Assembly: GCF_017874215.1 (NCBI RefSeq) | Contig: NZ_JAGGLB010000024.1 | Location: forward strand, 1 to 64,000 | Length of the DNA: 64,000 nucleotides | Direction of reading: 5' to 3' | From: Paenibacillus eucommiae | Lineage (GTDB): Bacteria; Bacillota; Bacilli; Paenibacillales; NBRC-103111 | Part shown: piece by piece, positions 43,033-51,740 of the stretch | Position numbering within the stretch: position 1 is the first letter of the stretch | Layout: each line of letters starts with the position of its first letter | Made by a program: the position numbers and the translations under genes | Notes under the pieces: generated by a model | What the model saw: only the letters and a program-made list of their open reading frames with translations | Told to the model about the DNA's origin: nothing | Database searches by the model: none

Positions 43033-43452
43033 TGGTCTATCTCCTTTTCAATATAAAAGTTTGAGTACCTGTCCCCTATTATAAAGAAGCTTCACTGACA
43101 AAGACTGTCAGGTAAGCTTCTAGATTTTATAATATTCCATTAATTCTGATGCAATAGAAACGAGCTTTATTACAAGCTCTCTAACTCCTACACAAAAGAA
43201 ACCATCCCTTGTGAAATGGAGGTCGTAGCCGGCCATTGCCCAAGAAGATGGTTTTCGGAATACATCAAAAATGCCACCGACTAACTTTTTCACCTAACTC
43301 ATCTCATGTTAATTTATACATAAAATCCATAATTTTAGTCTTATCAATATGGGTGCAAGCCAATATATCCGGTTTCTCTGATCAGCTTTGTATCAGGATT
43401 CTATCATCCACTTTCCACAAGCTTCAAAGTAAACATGGCCTAAATATCGCCC
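43033..43452. other. 420-bp gene-free stretch with a palindrome
   Basis: agaagcttcactgaca and its near complement form a hairpin at 43085-43121, flanked by AT-rich sequence. A second weak stem (gaaaccatc / gatggttttc) spans 43198-43260. No credible ORF was seen. Confidence 0.45.
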
Positions 43453-44160
43453 CTAGCATCTTACATGCTTGCGTTTGAAACCAATGTCCCCTTTATCTAC
43501 TGCCTTTTGAATACGTTCGGAAGCGATTAGAGGACCACCTTTTTTCTTGCCTCTGTTGACATCAACGGGACCGACTGCCTTTGCAGTTTCGACCGCCTTA
43601 TCATGGAGCGGCAAATAGGATACCCCTACTGTATAAATAAAATTGTTCATGGAGTATTTCGCCCGTTCGGGAGCAGTATGAATCGTATTTTTCGCGAGTT
43701 CCAGCATAGCGGCAATTTTATCTTCAGAAAACTCACTGTCCGGCTGATTTCCCAAAAGCCAGCAGTAACAGCTCCAGCCCGCTGACATTTTCAGTTCTTC
43801 ACCGCTTGCGATCCATGTATCTGACACTTCTTGTGCAATATCTGCTTCTGCCAATGTCACCGAAACCACAAAATCGGACAGCATATAAAAATAAGCCGCA
43901 TCGATCCAGCGCTCAAAATCCGCTGCAGTCATCGCTTTTGGATCTGCAATGATTCCCGCAAAGTACATAGCGTCGTAGTTTCCTGTAGCGTAAAGCTGCT
44001 CTGCCAAAGGCTGGTTTATTTTAGTTTTTCTGAAAATGGGCTTCATTTCCCCGGTAGCCACGCCAAAAAGCGGTTCATGCGCGCCATTGGACAGGTACAT
44101 TTTTTTGAGTCTTTCCTTCCCGAGAGCTTCAAGCTCCTGCATCACCATTTCCAAATCCAT
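43453..44160 (-). CDS. DNA alkylation repair (AlkD-like HEAT-repeat) family protein
   Basis: 235 residues, all helical. Segments such as YATGNYDAMYFAGIIADPKA, WIDAAYFYMLSDFVVS and APERAKYSMNNFIYTVGV correspond to HEAT-like repeats of the AlkC/AlkD superfamily, annotated as DNA alkylation repair. Members that keep catalytic residues remove alkylated bases; others are binding proteins, and I cannot tell which applies here. The start is ATG 44160, nine bases after aaaggaa; the GTG at 44169 is too close. A TATAAT box about 50 bases upstream gives it its own promoter. Confidence 0.8.
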   Translation of the reverse strand: MDLEMVMQELEALGKERLKKMYLSNGAHEPLFGVATGEMKPIFRKTKINQPLAEQLYATGNYDAMYFAGIIADPKAMTAADFERWIDAAYFYMLSDFVVSVTLAEADIAQEVSDTWIASGEELKMSAGWSCYCWLLGNQPDSEFSEDKIAAMLELAKNTIHTAPERAKYSMNNFIYTVGVSYLPLHDKAVETAKAVGPVDVNRGKKKGGPLIASERIQKAVDKGDIGFKRKHVRC

Positions 44161-44360
44161 GATTATCACTTCCTTTTGAATGTTTGCCCTTACTTTTCCT
44201 CTGCACCTATTATAACAAAATCAATGACACACGTATCCTCTGAGTCTCTCTCATTTTATGGTAATAGATAGGGCATTGATATAGTAACAGGGAAAAACGT
44301 GAAATGATGTGGCAATTTGCTCGGCAGAAATAAAAACCACATGCAGGGAAACTGATAGGG

Positions 44361-44490
44361 TAAAAAACCTATTGCCTGCAAAGAGGCGATAGGTTTTCCT
44401 TCTCGGTACCACTCTTTTTGATTCGTCGGCTCCATTAGCTGCACGAATCATCTTATAAACCTAACGACGGAGGTTAACCATCTCGTAATT
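44361..44490 (-). ncRNA. Truncated T-box leader remnant (orphan)
   Basis: On the minus strand, gagtggtaccgagaagg (44401-44416 region) is a T-box antitermination motif. It is followed by the stem aaaacctatcgcctc / gcaggcaataggtttt and T run (44362-44396), the same arrangement as in the leuA leader. The stem I and specifier part is not evident, because the xylulokinase stop lies immediately upstream. The next gene on the strand is a DNA repair protein with its own promoter, not an amino-acid gene. It looks like the leftover of a lost aminoacyl-tRNA or transport gene. Confidence 0.65.
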
Positions 44491-45893
44491 TTATGGAATA
44501 CGGCTCAATCGTTGAAACAGTTCTTTATTTTGCTGATAAGCATCTCTGTAAATCCCGTATACCTCTTCGTAAATGCGCACATTTTCCGCAATAGGCGTTA
44601 CCGGCTGATCGTTAAACTTGATAAGCACCGAGCACGCTTCAAAAACCGACGTATACCGCTTCACACCAACTCCGGCCATAATTGCTGCGCCTAAACATGC
44701 TTGCTCGCTCTGATCCGATTTATAGATTTCACGATTCATAATGTCAGCCTGGATTTGCATCCACACTTGGCTTCTTGCTCCGCCTCCCGATGCAATAAAC
44801 ATATCCATATGAATGCCAAGCTCTTGAAAAATAGCTGCGGAATCCTTCAGAGCAAAAACGACTCCTTCCATCACGGAACGAAGAAGATGAGCCTTATCAT
44901 GCTTCAGAGCAAGGCCGAGAAAGGTTCCACGGGCGGAAGGGTCCATATGGGGAGTTCTTTCTCCGGAAAGATAAGGTAAAAATACCAATCCTGCGCTCAA
45001 AGAAGCCCCCATGATATTCCATGTCCCCGGTATAGCGTTGCAGAACGTATGCGTTCTTAGTTGGGGATCATAATATGGCTTTTCGATCACTGAAAATACT
45101 TGCCCGCCCGTGCCTATTGTCAGCGATACTTGTCCCGGCTGCACGATTCCGTTGCCAACCGCCTGCATCGATTGGTCTCCACCGCCAAATGCGACCGGAG
45201 TTCCCGGCGCCAAGCCTGTTTCTTGAGACGCCTCGGATGTAATTTCGCCCGCAATGTCAAACGGATTCGAAACCTCCGGGTACATCGCGGAGTCTAATCC
45301 CACCCTGGACAGCAGCAGCTCAGACCATTGCCTATTTGTTGTATCAAAAGCAAGCGTAGCTGACGCATCCGTAATTTCGGTTCCTATCGTTCCCGTTAAT
45401 TGCATGCGGATATAATCCTTAGGCGAAAGCACTTTGAAAATACGCTCGTAATATCCCCGCTCATTGTTTTTGATCCATAGCAAGGATGCCGTTTGAAACC
45501 CGGTAGATATAGGATTTAACGTGATTTCCCCCAAGCGGTCCTTCCCTAGCAAGCGGTAAACTTCCTCTACTTCACTGACGGTTCTTTGATCGGACCAAAT
45601 GATGGCAGGCCGGATTACCTCGTGATTGTGGTCAATCAGCACCATTCCGTGCATTTGTCCGGAAAGTCCGATGCCTTCCTATCCCTGGACGATATCCCGG
45701 CTTCCCTCAAGGATGACCGGATCGTCTCAACGGTAGCCTTCCACCAATCTGCGGGATGCTGCTCCGCATAGCCAAGGCTTGGAATCAGAATCGTATAGCT
45801 GCTCTGCGCGGAGCCGCGGATTTCGCCGTCCTCATCCATAATGATTGTTTTGACACTGGATGTGCCTAAATCGATTCCCATCAAGTAACCCAT
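44491..45893 (-). pseudogene. xylB: Xylulokinase-type FGGY kinase with a frameshift
   Basis: Two frames together cover an FGGY kinase of about 468 residues. The N-terminal part (45893 down to about 45670) has GIDLGTSSVKTIIMD and the ATPase P-loop-like start; the rest, in another frame, has SGQMHGMVLIDHNHEVIRPA, CNAIPGTWNIMG, GERTPHMDPSARGTFLGL and SGGGARSQVWMQIQAD. The break falls at about 45660-45680, where the frame of IGLSGQMHG is preceded by a stop. XylB phosphorylates xylulose. There is no xylA or transporter nearby. A single-base indel or a sequencing error would both explain it. Confidence 0.82.
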
Positions 45894-45954
45894 CTCAGCT
45901 TCTCCTTTATTCTCCAGAAAGAAAGGACCCCCTGTCAGAATGCCCTAAATAACA

Positions 45955-46013
45955 AGCACCCCAAACACACTCTTTTTTCAGGAAAATGAGAGCGTGCACC
46001 TTGGGGTGCTTTT
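45955..46013 (+). terminator. Hairpin agcaccccaa/ttggggtgct
   Basis: Ten-base perfect arms with a long loop that itself contains gcgtgcacc-type pairing, ending in tttt on the plus strand. No plus-strand gene precedes it, so its role is uncertain. Confidence 0.45.
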
Positions 46014-46455
46014 GCCATCTGATCATTATCAGTAAAATGTCATAGATTATTAAGAAATTTTAAATATTTGTTGTTGATATATTTGTAATTTATGATATTA
46101 TAAAAATGTTAATTTGGAAAGTTGCTATTCAAAACATACAGGATCTTTCCATGCAGATAATTTTTGACCACATCCACTTAGGAAGTAAAGGCCATACGGA
46201 CAGCCGGGTCAAATGCCGACTGGCAACTTTAGTTGCCTTATTGATGGAGCTAGAAGCTCAAATTTTATAAGTTAGGTTTCTTTTCAACCAGTGCACCGCA
46301 CATCAACTTGTGAAAAGATCAATAAGAGTGGTAAAAGTGATTATTTGCTATATAGACTCTGATCCTTTATTGATATATTTTGAATATTAAACAGCTTCCT
46401 TAAAAAAGCTATGTCTCCGGATAATGGTGACTTGTAATATATTCTGGTTATATCT

Positions 46456-46501
46456 AAACAAGTGTGATACGCGAAGATGCGTTTCTTCCACTTGTTTTTT
46501 T
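46456..46501 (+). terminator. Intrinsic terminator upstream of the carboxynorspermidine operon
   Basis: aaacaagtg and cacttgttt pair, with an inner acgc/gcgt stem, followed by a run of seven T. It lies 122 bases before the start codon. It may end upstream transcription or act as an attenuator. Confidence 0.7.
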
Positions 46502-46622
46502 GTTTGCAAAAAACGAGGGCAAGCATCTGATCGCAATAAACATCGCAAGTGGCAGGTACGTGGCTATTGGATTGTTGAGAAATTGAGATTGACCAAAATC
46601 TAAGGGGTAAGGGGATTGAACA

Positions 46623-47870
46623 ATGGGAAAAGCACTAATCATTGGTTGCGGCGGTGTAGCATCCGTAGCCATCCACAAATGTGTTCAAAACAGTGAGGTA
46701 TTTGAAGAGATTTGTATCGCTAGCCGTACTAAATCAAAATGTGACGACTTGAAAGCAAAATTAGATGGCGGTAAAACGAAAATTACCACTGCGCAGGTGG
46801 ATGCCAATAACGTGGACGAGCTCATCGCATTGATTGAAGAGGTAAAGCCGGATATCGTCATGAACCTGGCACTCCCGTACCAGGATTTAACGATAATGGA
46901 CGCCTGCTTGGCAACCAAAACCCATTACATGGATACAGCCAATTATGAGCCGGAAGATACCGCGAAGTTCGAATACAAATGGCAGTGGGAATATCGCGAG
47001 CGCTTTGAGCAAGCTGGTATTACCGCGCTTCTTGGCAGCGGGTTTGACCCGGGTGTAACAGGCGTGTTCTCAGCTTACGCCCTCAAGCATTACTTTGATG
47101 AAATAGAATATATCGACATTCTGGACTGCAACGGCGGGGATCATGGCTATCCATTCGCTACGAATTTCAACCCGGAAATCAATATCCGTGAAGTATCTGC
47201 CAACGGGAGATATTGGGAGAATGGCGAATGGATCGAAACCAAGCCGATGGAAATCAAACGTGGCTATAACTTCGCTGAGGTTGGCGAGAAGGATATGTAT
47301 TTGCTTTACCATGAAGAGCTGGAATCCCTTGCAGCCAATATGCCGGGACTTAAGCGTATCCGATTCTTCATGACCTTCGGCCAAAGCTACCTGACTCACC
47401 TCAAGGCTCTGGAGAACGTAGGCATGACTTCTATTGAGCCTATTGAATTCGAAGGAAAGAAAATCATTCCCCTCCAGTTCTTAAAGGCTGTATTGCCGGA
47501 TCCCGCCTCTCTGGGACCGCGTACCGTCGGTAAAACAAACATCGGCTGTATCTTCCAAGGGAAGAAAAACGGACAAAATAAAACGTACTATGTATACAAT
47601 GTTTGCGACCACCAAGAATGCTTCAAAGAAGTGGGCTCTCAAGCGGTCTCTTATACAACCGGCGTTCCTGCTATGATCGGAGCAGCTATGGTTCTGACTG
47701 GAAAATGGAACAAAGCGGGCGTGTACAATATCGAAGAGTTTGATCCAGATCCGTTCATGGAAGAGTTGAACAAATGGGGACTTCCGTGGGTAGAAGACTT
47801 TAATCCTGTACTGGTTGATGATGGACAGGAAGCTCAGGAGGCTCCCAAACAGCCGGTGCTGGTTCCATAG
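46623..47870 (+). CDS. Carboxynorspermidine synthase (saccharopine dehydrogenase family)
   Basis: 415 residues. The Rossmann NADP-binding start is LIIGCGGVASVAIHKC; the family segments SGFDPGVTGVFSAYALKHYF and DCNGGDHGYPFATNFNPEIN are distinctive for carboxy(nor)spermidine dehydrogenase. The enzyme reductively joins aspartate semialdehyde with a diamine (diaminopropane or putrescine). aagggg lies eight bases before ATG. The decarboxylase gene follows one base after the stop, completing the alternative (nor)spermidine pathway. The product is probably spermidine or norspermidine; which diamine is used cannot be read from sequence. Confidence 0.9.
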   Translation: MGKALIIGCGGVASVAIHKCVQNSEVFEEICIASRTKSKCDDLKAKLDGGKTKITTAQVDANNVDELIALIEEVKPDIVMNLALPYQDLTIMDACLATKTHYMDTANYEPEDTAKFEYKWQWEYRERFEQAGITALLGSGFDPGVTGVFSAYALKHYFDEIEYIDILDCNGGDHGYPFATNFNPEINIREVSANGRYWENGEWIETKPMEIKRGYNFAEVGEKDMYLLYHEELESLAANMPGLKRIRFFMTFGQSYLTHLKALENVGMTSIEPIEFEGKKIIPLQFLKAVLPDPASLGPRTVGKTNIGCIFQGKKNGQNKTYYVYNVCDHQECFKEVGSQAVSYTTGVPAMIGAAMVLTGKWNKAGVYNIEEFDPDPFMEELNKWGLPWVEDFNPVLVDDGQEAQEAPKQPVLVP

Positions 47871-47871
47871 G

Positions 47872-48999
47872 ATGCGGATTGAAGAACTGCCGACGCCTTG
47901 TTTTGTGGTCGATGAAGCCGCCATTGAGAAAAATCTTAAAATCCTAAACGGCGTCATGCAGCGGACGGGTGCAAAGATTATTTTGGCGCAGAAGGCATTC
48001 TCCATGACAACCATGTACCCCCTCATTGGCGAATACTTAAGCGGCACGACCGCAAGCGGCTTATTCGAAGCTCGCCTTGGCTATGAAGAAATGGGCAAAG
48101 AAAATCATGTCTTTGCCCCTGCCTATCGGGAAGATGAGATTGATGAAATCATCTCTATCTGTGATCACATTATTTTTAACTCCTTCTCGCAGTTGGAGAA
48201 GTTTAAAGACAAGGCTCTTGCTGCCGGGAAGAAGGTAGGCTTGCGCGTCAATCCGGAATGCTCCACTCAAGTTGGGCATGAGATTTATGACCCATGCTCC
48301 ACTGGTTCCAGATTCGGCACCAAACTGGAGGATTTCCGTCCGGAGCTGCTGGATGGCGTATCCGGACTGCACTTCCATACCCTCTGCCAGCAAAACTCCG
48401 ACGACTTAGCGACCACACTGCAGGCATTCGAAGCCAAGTTTGGGAAGTGGCTCCCGCAAATGGATTGGGTCAATTTTGGCGGTGGCCACCACATCACAAG
48501 GGACGATTATGATATTGCCACCCTTGAAGCTTGTATTAAGAGAATGCAGGATCTATACGGTTTAGAGGTGTATTTGGAGCCTGGAGAAGCCGTTGCCCTC
48601 AATGCGGGCTATTTAATTGCATCTGTATTGGATTTTCATAAAAATGGCATCGATATTGCGATTCTTGACACCTCGGCAACTTGTCATATGCCTGATGTAC
48701 TAGAAATGCCGTATCGTCCGCCGCTTATTGGCTCTGGCCAGCCTGATGAAAAGCCGTTTACCTATAGGCTTGGTGGACAAACGTGCCTGACCGGGGATGT
48801 GATCGGAGATTATTCGTTCGATGAACCGTTGCAATGTGGGGATAGGTTAGTGTTTGGGGATATGGCCATTTACTCCATGGTGAAAACCAACACATTTAAC
48901 GGCATGCCGCTTCCCGCTATAGCCGTACAAAGTAAAGATGGCTCTTGCCAAATCGTACGTCAATTTGGCTATCAAGATTTTAAGTTGCGACTGGCCTAG
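47872..48999 (+). CDS. nspC: Carboxynorspermidine decarboxylase
   Basis: 375 residues. A fold-type III PLP decarboxylase of the alanine-racemase-like family: the lysine in ILAQKAFSMTTMYP binds PLP, GLHFHTLCQQNSDDL and WVNFGGGHHITRDDYD hold phosphate-contacting residues, and the C-terminal active-site cysteine is in DTSATCHMPDVLEMP. It removes CO2 from carboxy(nor)spermidine. The start is ATG 47872, one base after the synthase stop; the frame open from 47815 overlaps the synthase. There is little Shine-Dalgarno, so translation is coupled. A strong terminator follows. Confidence 0.9.
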   Translation: MRIEELPTPCFVVDEAAIEKNLKILNGVMQRTGAKIILAQKAFSMTTMYPLIGEYLSGTTASGLFEARLGYEEMGKENHVFAPAYREDEIDEIISICDHIIFNSFSQLEKFKDKALAAGKKVGLRVNPECSTQVGHEIYDPCSTGSRFGTKLEDFRPELLDGVSGLHFHTLCQQNSDDLATTLQAFEAKFGKWLPQMDWVNFGGGHHITRDDYDIATLEACIKRMQDLYGLEVYLEPGEAVALNAGYLIASVLDFHKNGIDIAILDTSATCHMPDVLEMPYRPPLIGSGQPDEKPFTYRLGGQTCLTGDVIGDYSFDEPLQCGDRLVFGDMAIYSMVKTNTFNGMPLPAIAVQSKDGSCQIVRQFGYQDFKLRLA

Positions 49000-49048
49000 A
49001 AGTGTAGTTGTTGCTTCTTGTTGCTTCATCCCGAAAGTTTGGCCCCTT

Positions 49049-49085
49049 AAGCTGACACCGGTATTCACCGGTGTCAGCTTTTTTT
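49049..49085 (+). terminator. Terminator of the carboxynorspermidine operon
   Basis: aagctgacaccggt and accggtgtcagctt pair perfectly, followed by seven T, 50 bases after the nspC stop. Confidence 0.92.
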
Positions 49086-49299
49086 AGTGGTTAGGGATCA
49101 GGGGAAGATGAGCGTTAGCAGCAGCCCGCCCTCTGCCGAAATGAGCGTACTCCACTTAATGATGTTTTTTATCGTTAAGCAAGGATGTGGAGAGGAACTG
49201 ATGCTTTTAACGATGAAAAACATCGTTAAAGCATTAGCTCCTCTCAGCTGCGCGGACTCTTCATCTCCAGCGGAGAACAATCGGCTTTATGGAACTATT

Positions 49300-49318
49300 G
49301 ATAATCATAATCATTTGA
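49300..49318 (+). promoter_or_regulatory. Fur-like box upstream of the second AraC-lipoprotein fusion
   Basis: GATAATCATAATCATTTGA matches the Fur consensus at about 15 of 19 positions and is 43 bases before the start codon, in a promoter position. Confidence 0.65.
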
Positions 49319-49360
49319 ATTATCCTACACATAGGATGCTTACAGGAGGAGTGAACGCAC

Positions 49361-51403
49361 TTGCCAAGAGAAAGCAATTTTACTAATCATTTATCGCAAG
49401 AGCTGATCGAAGCGGCCATTCAATTGTGGGCGCGATCTTCGATCGACATTGTCGATGTTCGTCTTCAATTGCTTCAGCCTGACAAGCCGTTGCAGCCTAT
49501 CAGGCTGCCAACCAGCATGTTTATATATACCCAGGGTGGTGCAGCGAGCGTAACACTTAATCGTACTTCTTTTCAAACTGGAAGATTTGGAATTTTTCAT
49601 GGGGGGAAGGGAACCGAACTATCGATTTGTCCAATTGATACGGATTTGGAAACCTATATGGTCTTATATAAAGTGGGGAGTACTCCGTTCCACAAGCGGA
49701 ACATTCATCGATTACTGGAACAGATCAATCCATTTACACAAATGTACGGGCTTTCACCGGAAAATCCCATCTTTTTTATGGAAAAGCTTAAAGCGATGTA
49801 TGACCATTGGAATTCGAATGTGAAGCTAAATCAATTTTATTCAAAGGTAGTCCTGTATCAGACGATACATCAAATTTACATGGAGCTTAGGAAAGGGAAT
49901 ATTCGTTACTTTGAGCCTGATTATGTGGGGATGGTCAAGCAATATCTCGATGAACATTATAGCGGGCAGGTGTCCATTCAATCACTGGCGGAGCTGCTTC
50001 CCATTAGCAGAAGTTTGCTCACTAAATTATTCAAGAAACGCGAACATAAAAGTGTACAAGAATATTTGAACGAAAAAAGATTGGAAGCAGCCAAGAAGTA
50101 TTTGCGGACAAGCCACGTGACCATACAAGAGATTGCCGCGGGATGTGGTTTTGTAGATGAGTTGAACTTGAACCGTATGTTTAAGAAGTATTACCGCATG
50201 ACGCCAAGGGATTACAGAAGAAAAATGATGGATAACTTTACGAATTGTGATATTGATAACCTTTCTCAACAACCTTACAATGATAAAGGACTAGATCGAC
50301 TAGCCAAATCAAAAGGAGATGGGGAGTTATCCATGTTTGGACAGACAAGAAGTAAGGAATTTGTACTAGCTGCGGCAACGAGTTTGATGCTGCTGTTGTC
50401 GGCATGTGCGTCGAATGCGCCGGTGAATCATGCAGGATCGCCAAACCCGACGCCTACACAGTCGCAAACGCAGGCGGCCTCCCCTGCAGATACTAAGGGG
50501 ACAGAGACGGCCGCGCAGACTCGTGTTATTCAAACAGAGAGTGGAGATATGGAGGTTCCGGCTGATCCGCAGCGTATTGTATATTTGGTAGGCAATAATG
50601 TTGGAGATATTTTGCCATTTGGAAAAACTGTGGTCGGCGTCGATATTTATGGTGACCCCTCTAAGCGGCCCGAGGAATGGAAGCAGCAATGGGGACAACA
50701 TCTCGATGGCGTTAAACTTGTTGCCGGAAATGATTTGGAAAGCATTTTGGCTCTGGATCCTGACCTCATAATTGGTTCTCGTACATGGACATCATCATCG
50801 ATCGAGCAGTTGAACAAAATAGCGCCTACTATCTTTTATAATGAAATGTCTGCTTTGGAAGAACGGATGACTTTTTTTGGTGAAGTTTTTGGCATGCCCG
50901 AACAAGCCAAGGAATTTATTGCTCAGTATGAAAACAAAGCCGAAGCAGCTAAGCAGCGCCTAGTGGACTCCAATCTCTACGACAAGAAAATCGTATTTTT
51001 ACAAGGCGTGGAAGAAGGTACACCTGGTCTGCAAGGCGACAAAACGAGAGGAATTATCTACGAGGATTTGGGCATGCGAGCGCCTGAAATGGTTGAGAAA
51101 GAGTTTTTCAATAGCAAAAATCCTAAATCAGAGGGGTTCTTCTCACCTCTATCCATGGAAGTAATCAGTGAATATCTGAGTGAGGCCGATATGATTGCGT
51201 ATACGAATTTTGATCCTAATGTGGAAGAACTCAAAAAGCGTTTAACAGAGACATCCATTTGGATTGGTCTTCCAGCAGTGAAGTCAGGAAATGTACTCTT
51301 CTATTCAATTGATGATACACTGAACGATTACGATTATGCCAGTCGTATGGTTTCCCTGGATACTTTTGTGAATGCCATGATGGAACTGCCGCTTGCCAAG
51401 TAA
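49361..51403 (+). CDS. Second AraC-family regulator fused to a siderophore-binding lipoprotein
   Basis: A 680-residue ORF starting at TTG behind caggaggag. Residues 1-290 are AraC-like, with C-terminal helix-turn-helices (SIQSLAELLPISRSLLTKLF; EIAAGCGFVDELNLNRMFKK). From residue 325 it is a FecB-type binding protein with signal peptide, lipobox L-L-S-A-C349, Pro/Thr/Gln-rich linker and lobes with DPQRIVYLVG and ALDPDLIIGSRTW. The junction holds ggggag (50321-50326) six bases before ATG 50333, and a Fur-like box at 50249-50267. It is a paralogue of 16816-18786 with low sequence similarity outside motifs, so not a recent duplicate. No permease genes are adjacent. Confidence 0.85.
   Translation: MPRESNFTNHLSQELIEAAIQLWARSSIDIVDVRLQLLQPDKPLQPIRLPTSMFIYTQGGAASVTLNRTSFQTGRFGIFHGGKGTELSICPIDTDLETYMVLYKVGSTPFHKRNIHRLLEQINPFTQMYGLSPENPIFFMEKLKAMYDHWNSNVKLNQFYSKVVLYQTIHQIYMELRKGNIRYFEPDYVGMVKQYLDEHYSGQVSIQSLAELLPISRSLLTKLFKKREHKSVQEYLNEKRLEAAKKYLRTSHVTIQEIAAGCGFVDELNLNRMFKKYYRMTPRDYRRKMMDNFTNCDIDNLSQQPYNDKGLDRLAKSKGDGELSMFGQTRSKEFVLAAATSLMLLLSACASNAPVNHAGSPNPTPTQSQTQAASPADTKGTETAAQTRVIQTESGDMEVPADPQRIVYLVGNNVGDILPFGKTVVGVDIYGDPSKRPEEWKQQWGQHLDGVKLVAGNDLESILALDPDLIIGSRTWTSSSIEQLNKIAPTIFYNEMSALEERMTFFGEVFGMPEQAKEFIAQYENKAEAAKQRLVDSNLYDKKIVFLQGVEEGTPGLQGDKTRGIIYEDLGMRAPEMVEKEFFNSKNPKSEGFFSPLSMEVISEYLSEADMIAYTNFDPNVEELKKRLTETSIWIGLPAVKSGNVLFYSIDDTLNDYDYASRMVSLDTFVNAMMELPLAK
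50249..50267 (+). promoter_or_regulatory. Internal Fur-like box ahead of the lipoprotein part
   Basis: GATATTGATAACCTTTCTC matches the Fur consensus at about 15 of 19 positions, 65 bases before the internal ATG 50333. It parallels the internal box in the other fusion. Confidence 0.6.
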
Positions 51404-51498
51404 ACAATGCGGGATAAGGCCATTTAAAATCTGACTGACAGTATGAAAAAGACCATCGCTCCTCTCACCTCATAGTGGATTTGCCACCGAACCACAAC

Positions 51499-51535
51499 AA
51501 CTCGCTGCACCTTGAAGGCAAGGGTGCAGCGAGTT
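51499..51535 (+). terminator. Hairpin after the AraC-lipoprotein gene
   Basis: aactcgctgcacc and gggtgcagcgagtt pair perfectly with a ten-base loop, about 95 bases after the stop. The T-tail is poor, so it could serve either strand. Confidence 0.6.
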
Positions 51536-51696
51536 GCGTTGGCAGTTCAACAGCCTTTCTTTTAAGTATCTACTAGGCGGGCGCAGCAAATCCGGCAGCA
51601 AAATACAAGTAGTTCTCTTCACTGCCGTTTCCGGCATCAGCAATCACGGGTTTCGATATAAATAAGTAATAATTTAACGTTAATGTTCCATCCAGC

Positions 51697-51740
51697 ACCA
51701 AAAACGCAAGCTCCAGGTTAATGGAACTTGCGCTTTTGGT
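51697..51740 (-). terminator. Terminator of the SLH surface-protein gene
   Basis: On the minus strand accaaaagcgcaagttcca and tggagcttgcgtttttggt pair with one bulge around a six-base loop, directly after the stop at 51741. Confidence 0.75.

Larger units (their letters stand above)
45894..46622. other. 729-bp leader region before the carboxynorspermidine operon
   Basis: No ORF with a ribosome site. It contains a hairpin (45955-46013), a compact stem ggcaac-ttta-gttgcc (46222-46237), and a strong intrinsic terminator (46456-46501) followed by about 120 bases with no clear promoter before the start codon. This layout would fit an attenuated leader. Confidence 0.5.
49000..49360. other. 361-bp interval with terminator, inverted repeat and Fur-like box
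   Basis: It contains the nspC terminator (49049-49085), an 18-bp inverted repeat with one mismatch (49161-49178 and 49207-49224, gatgttttt..aaaaacatc), and a Fur-like box (49300-49318) ahead of the second AraC-lipoprotein gene. No gene was seen. Confidence 0.6.
51404..51740. other. 337-bp convergent intergenic region
   Basis: It lies between the AraC-lipoprotein gene and the end of the SLH gene, which face each other. It contains only the two hairpins listed; no ORF was seen. Confidence 0.6.
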
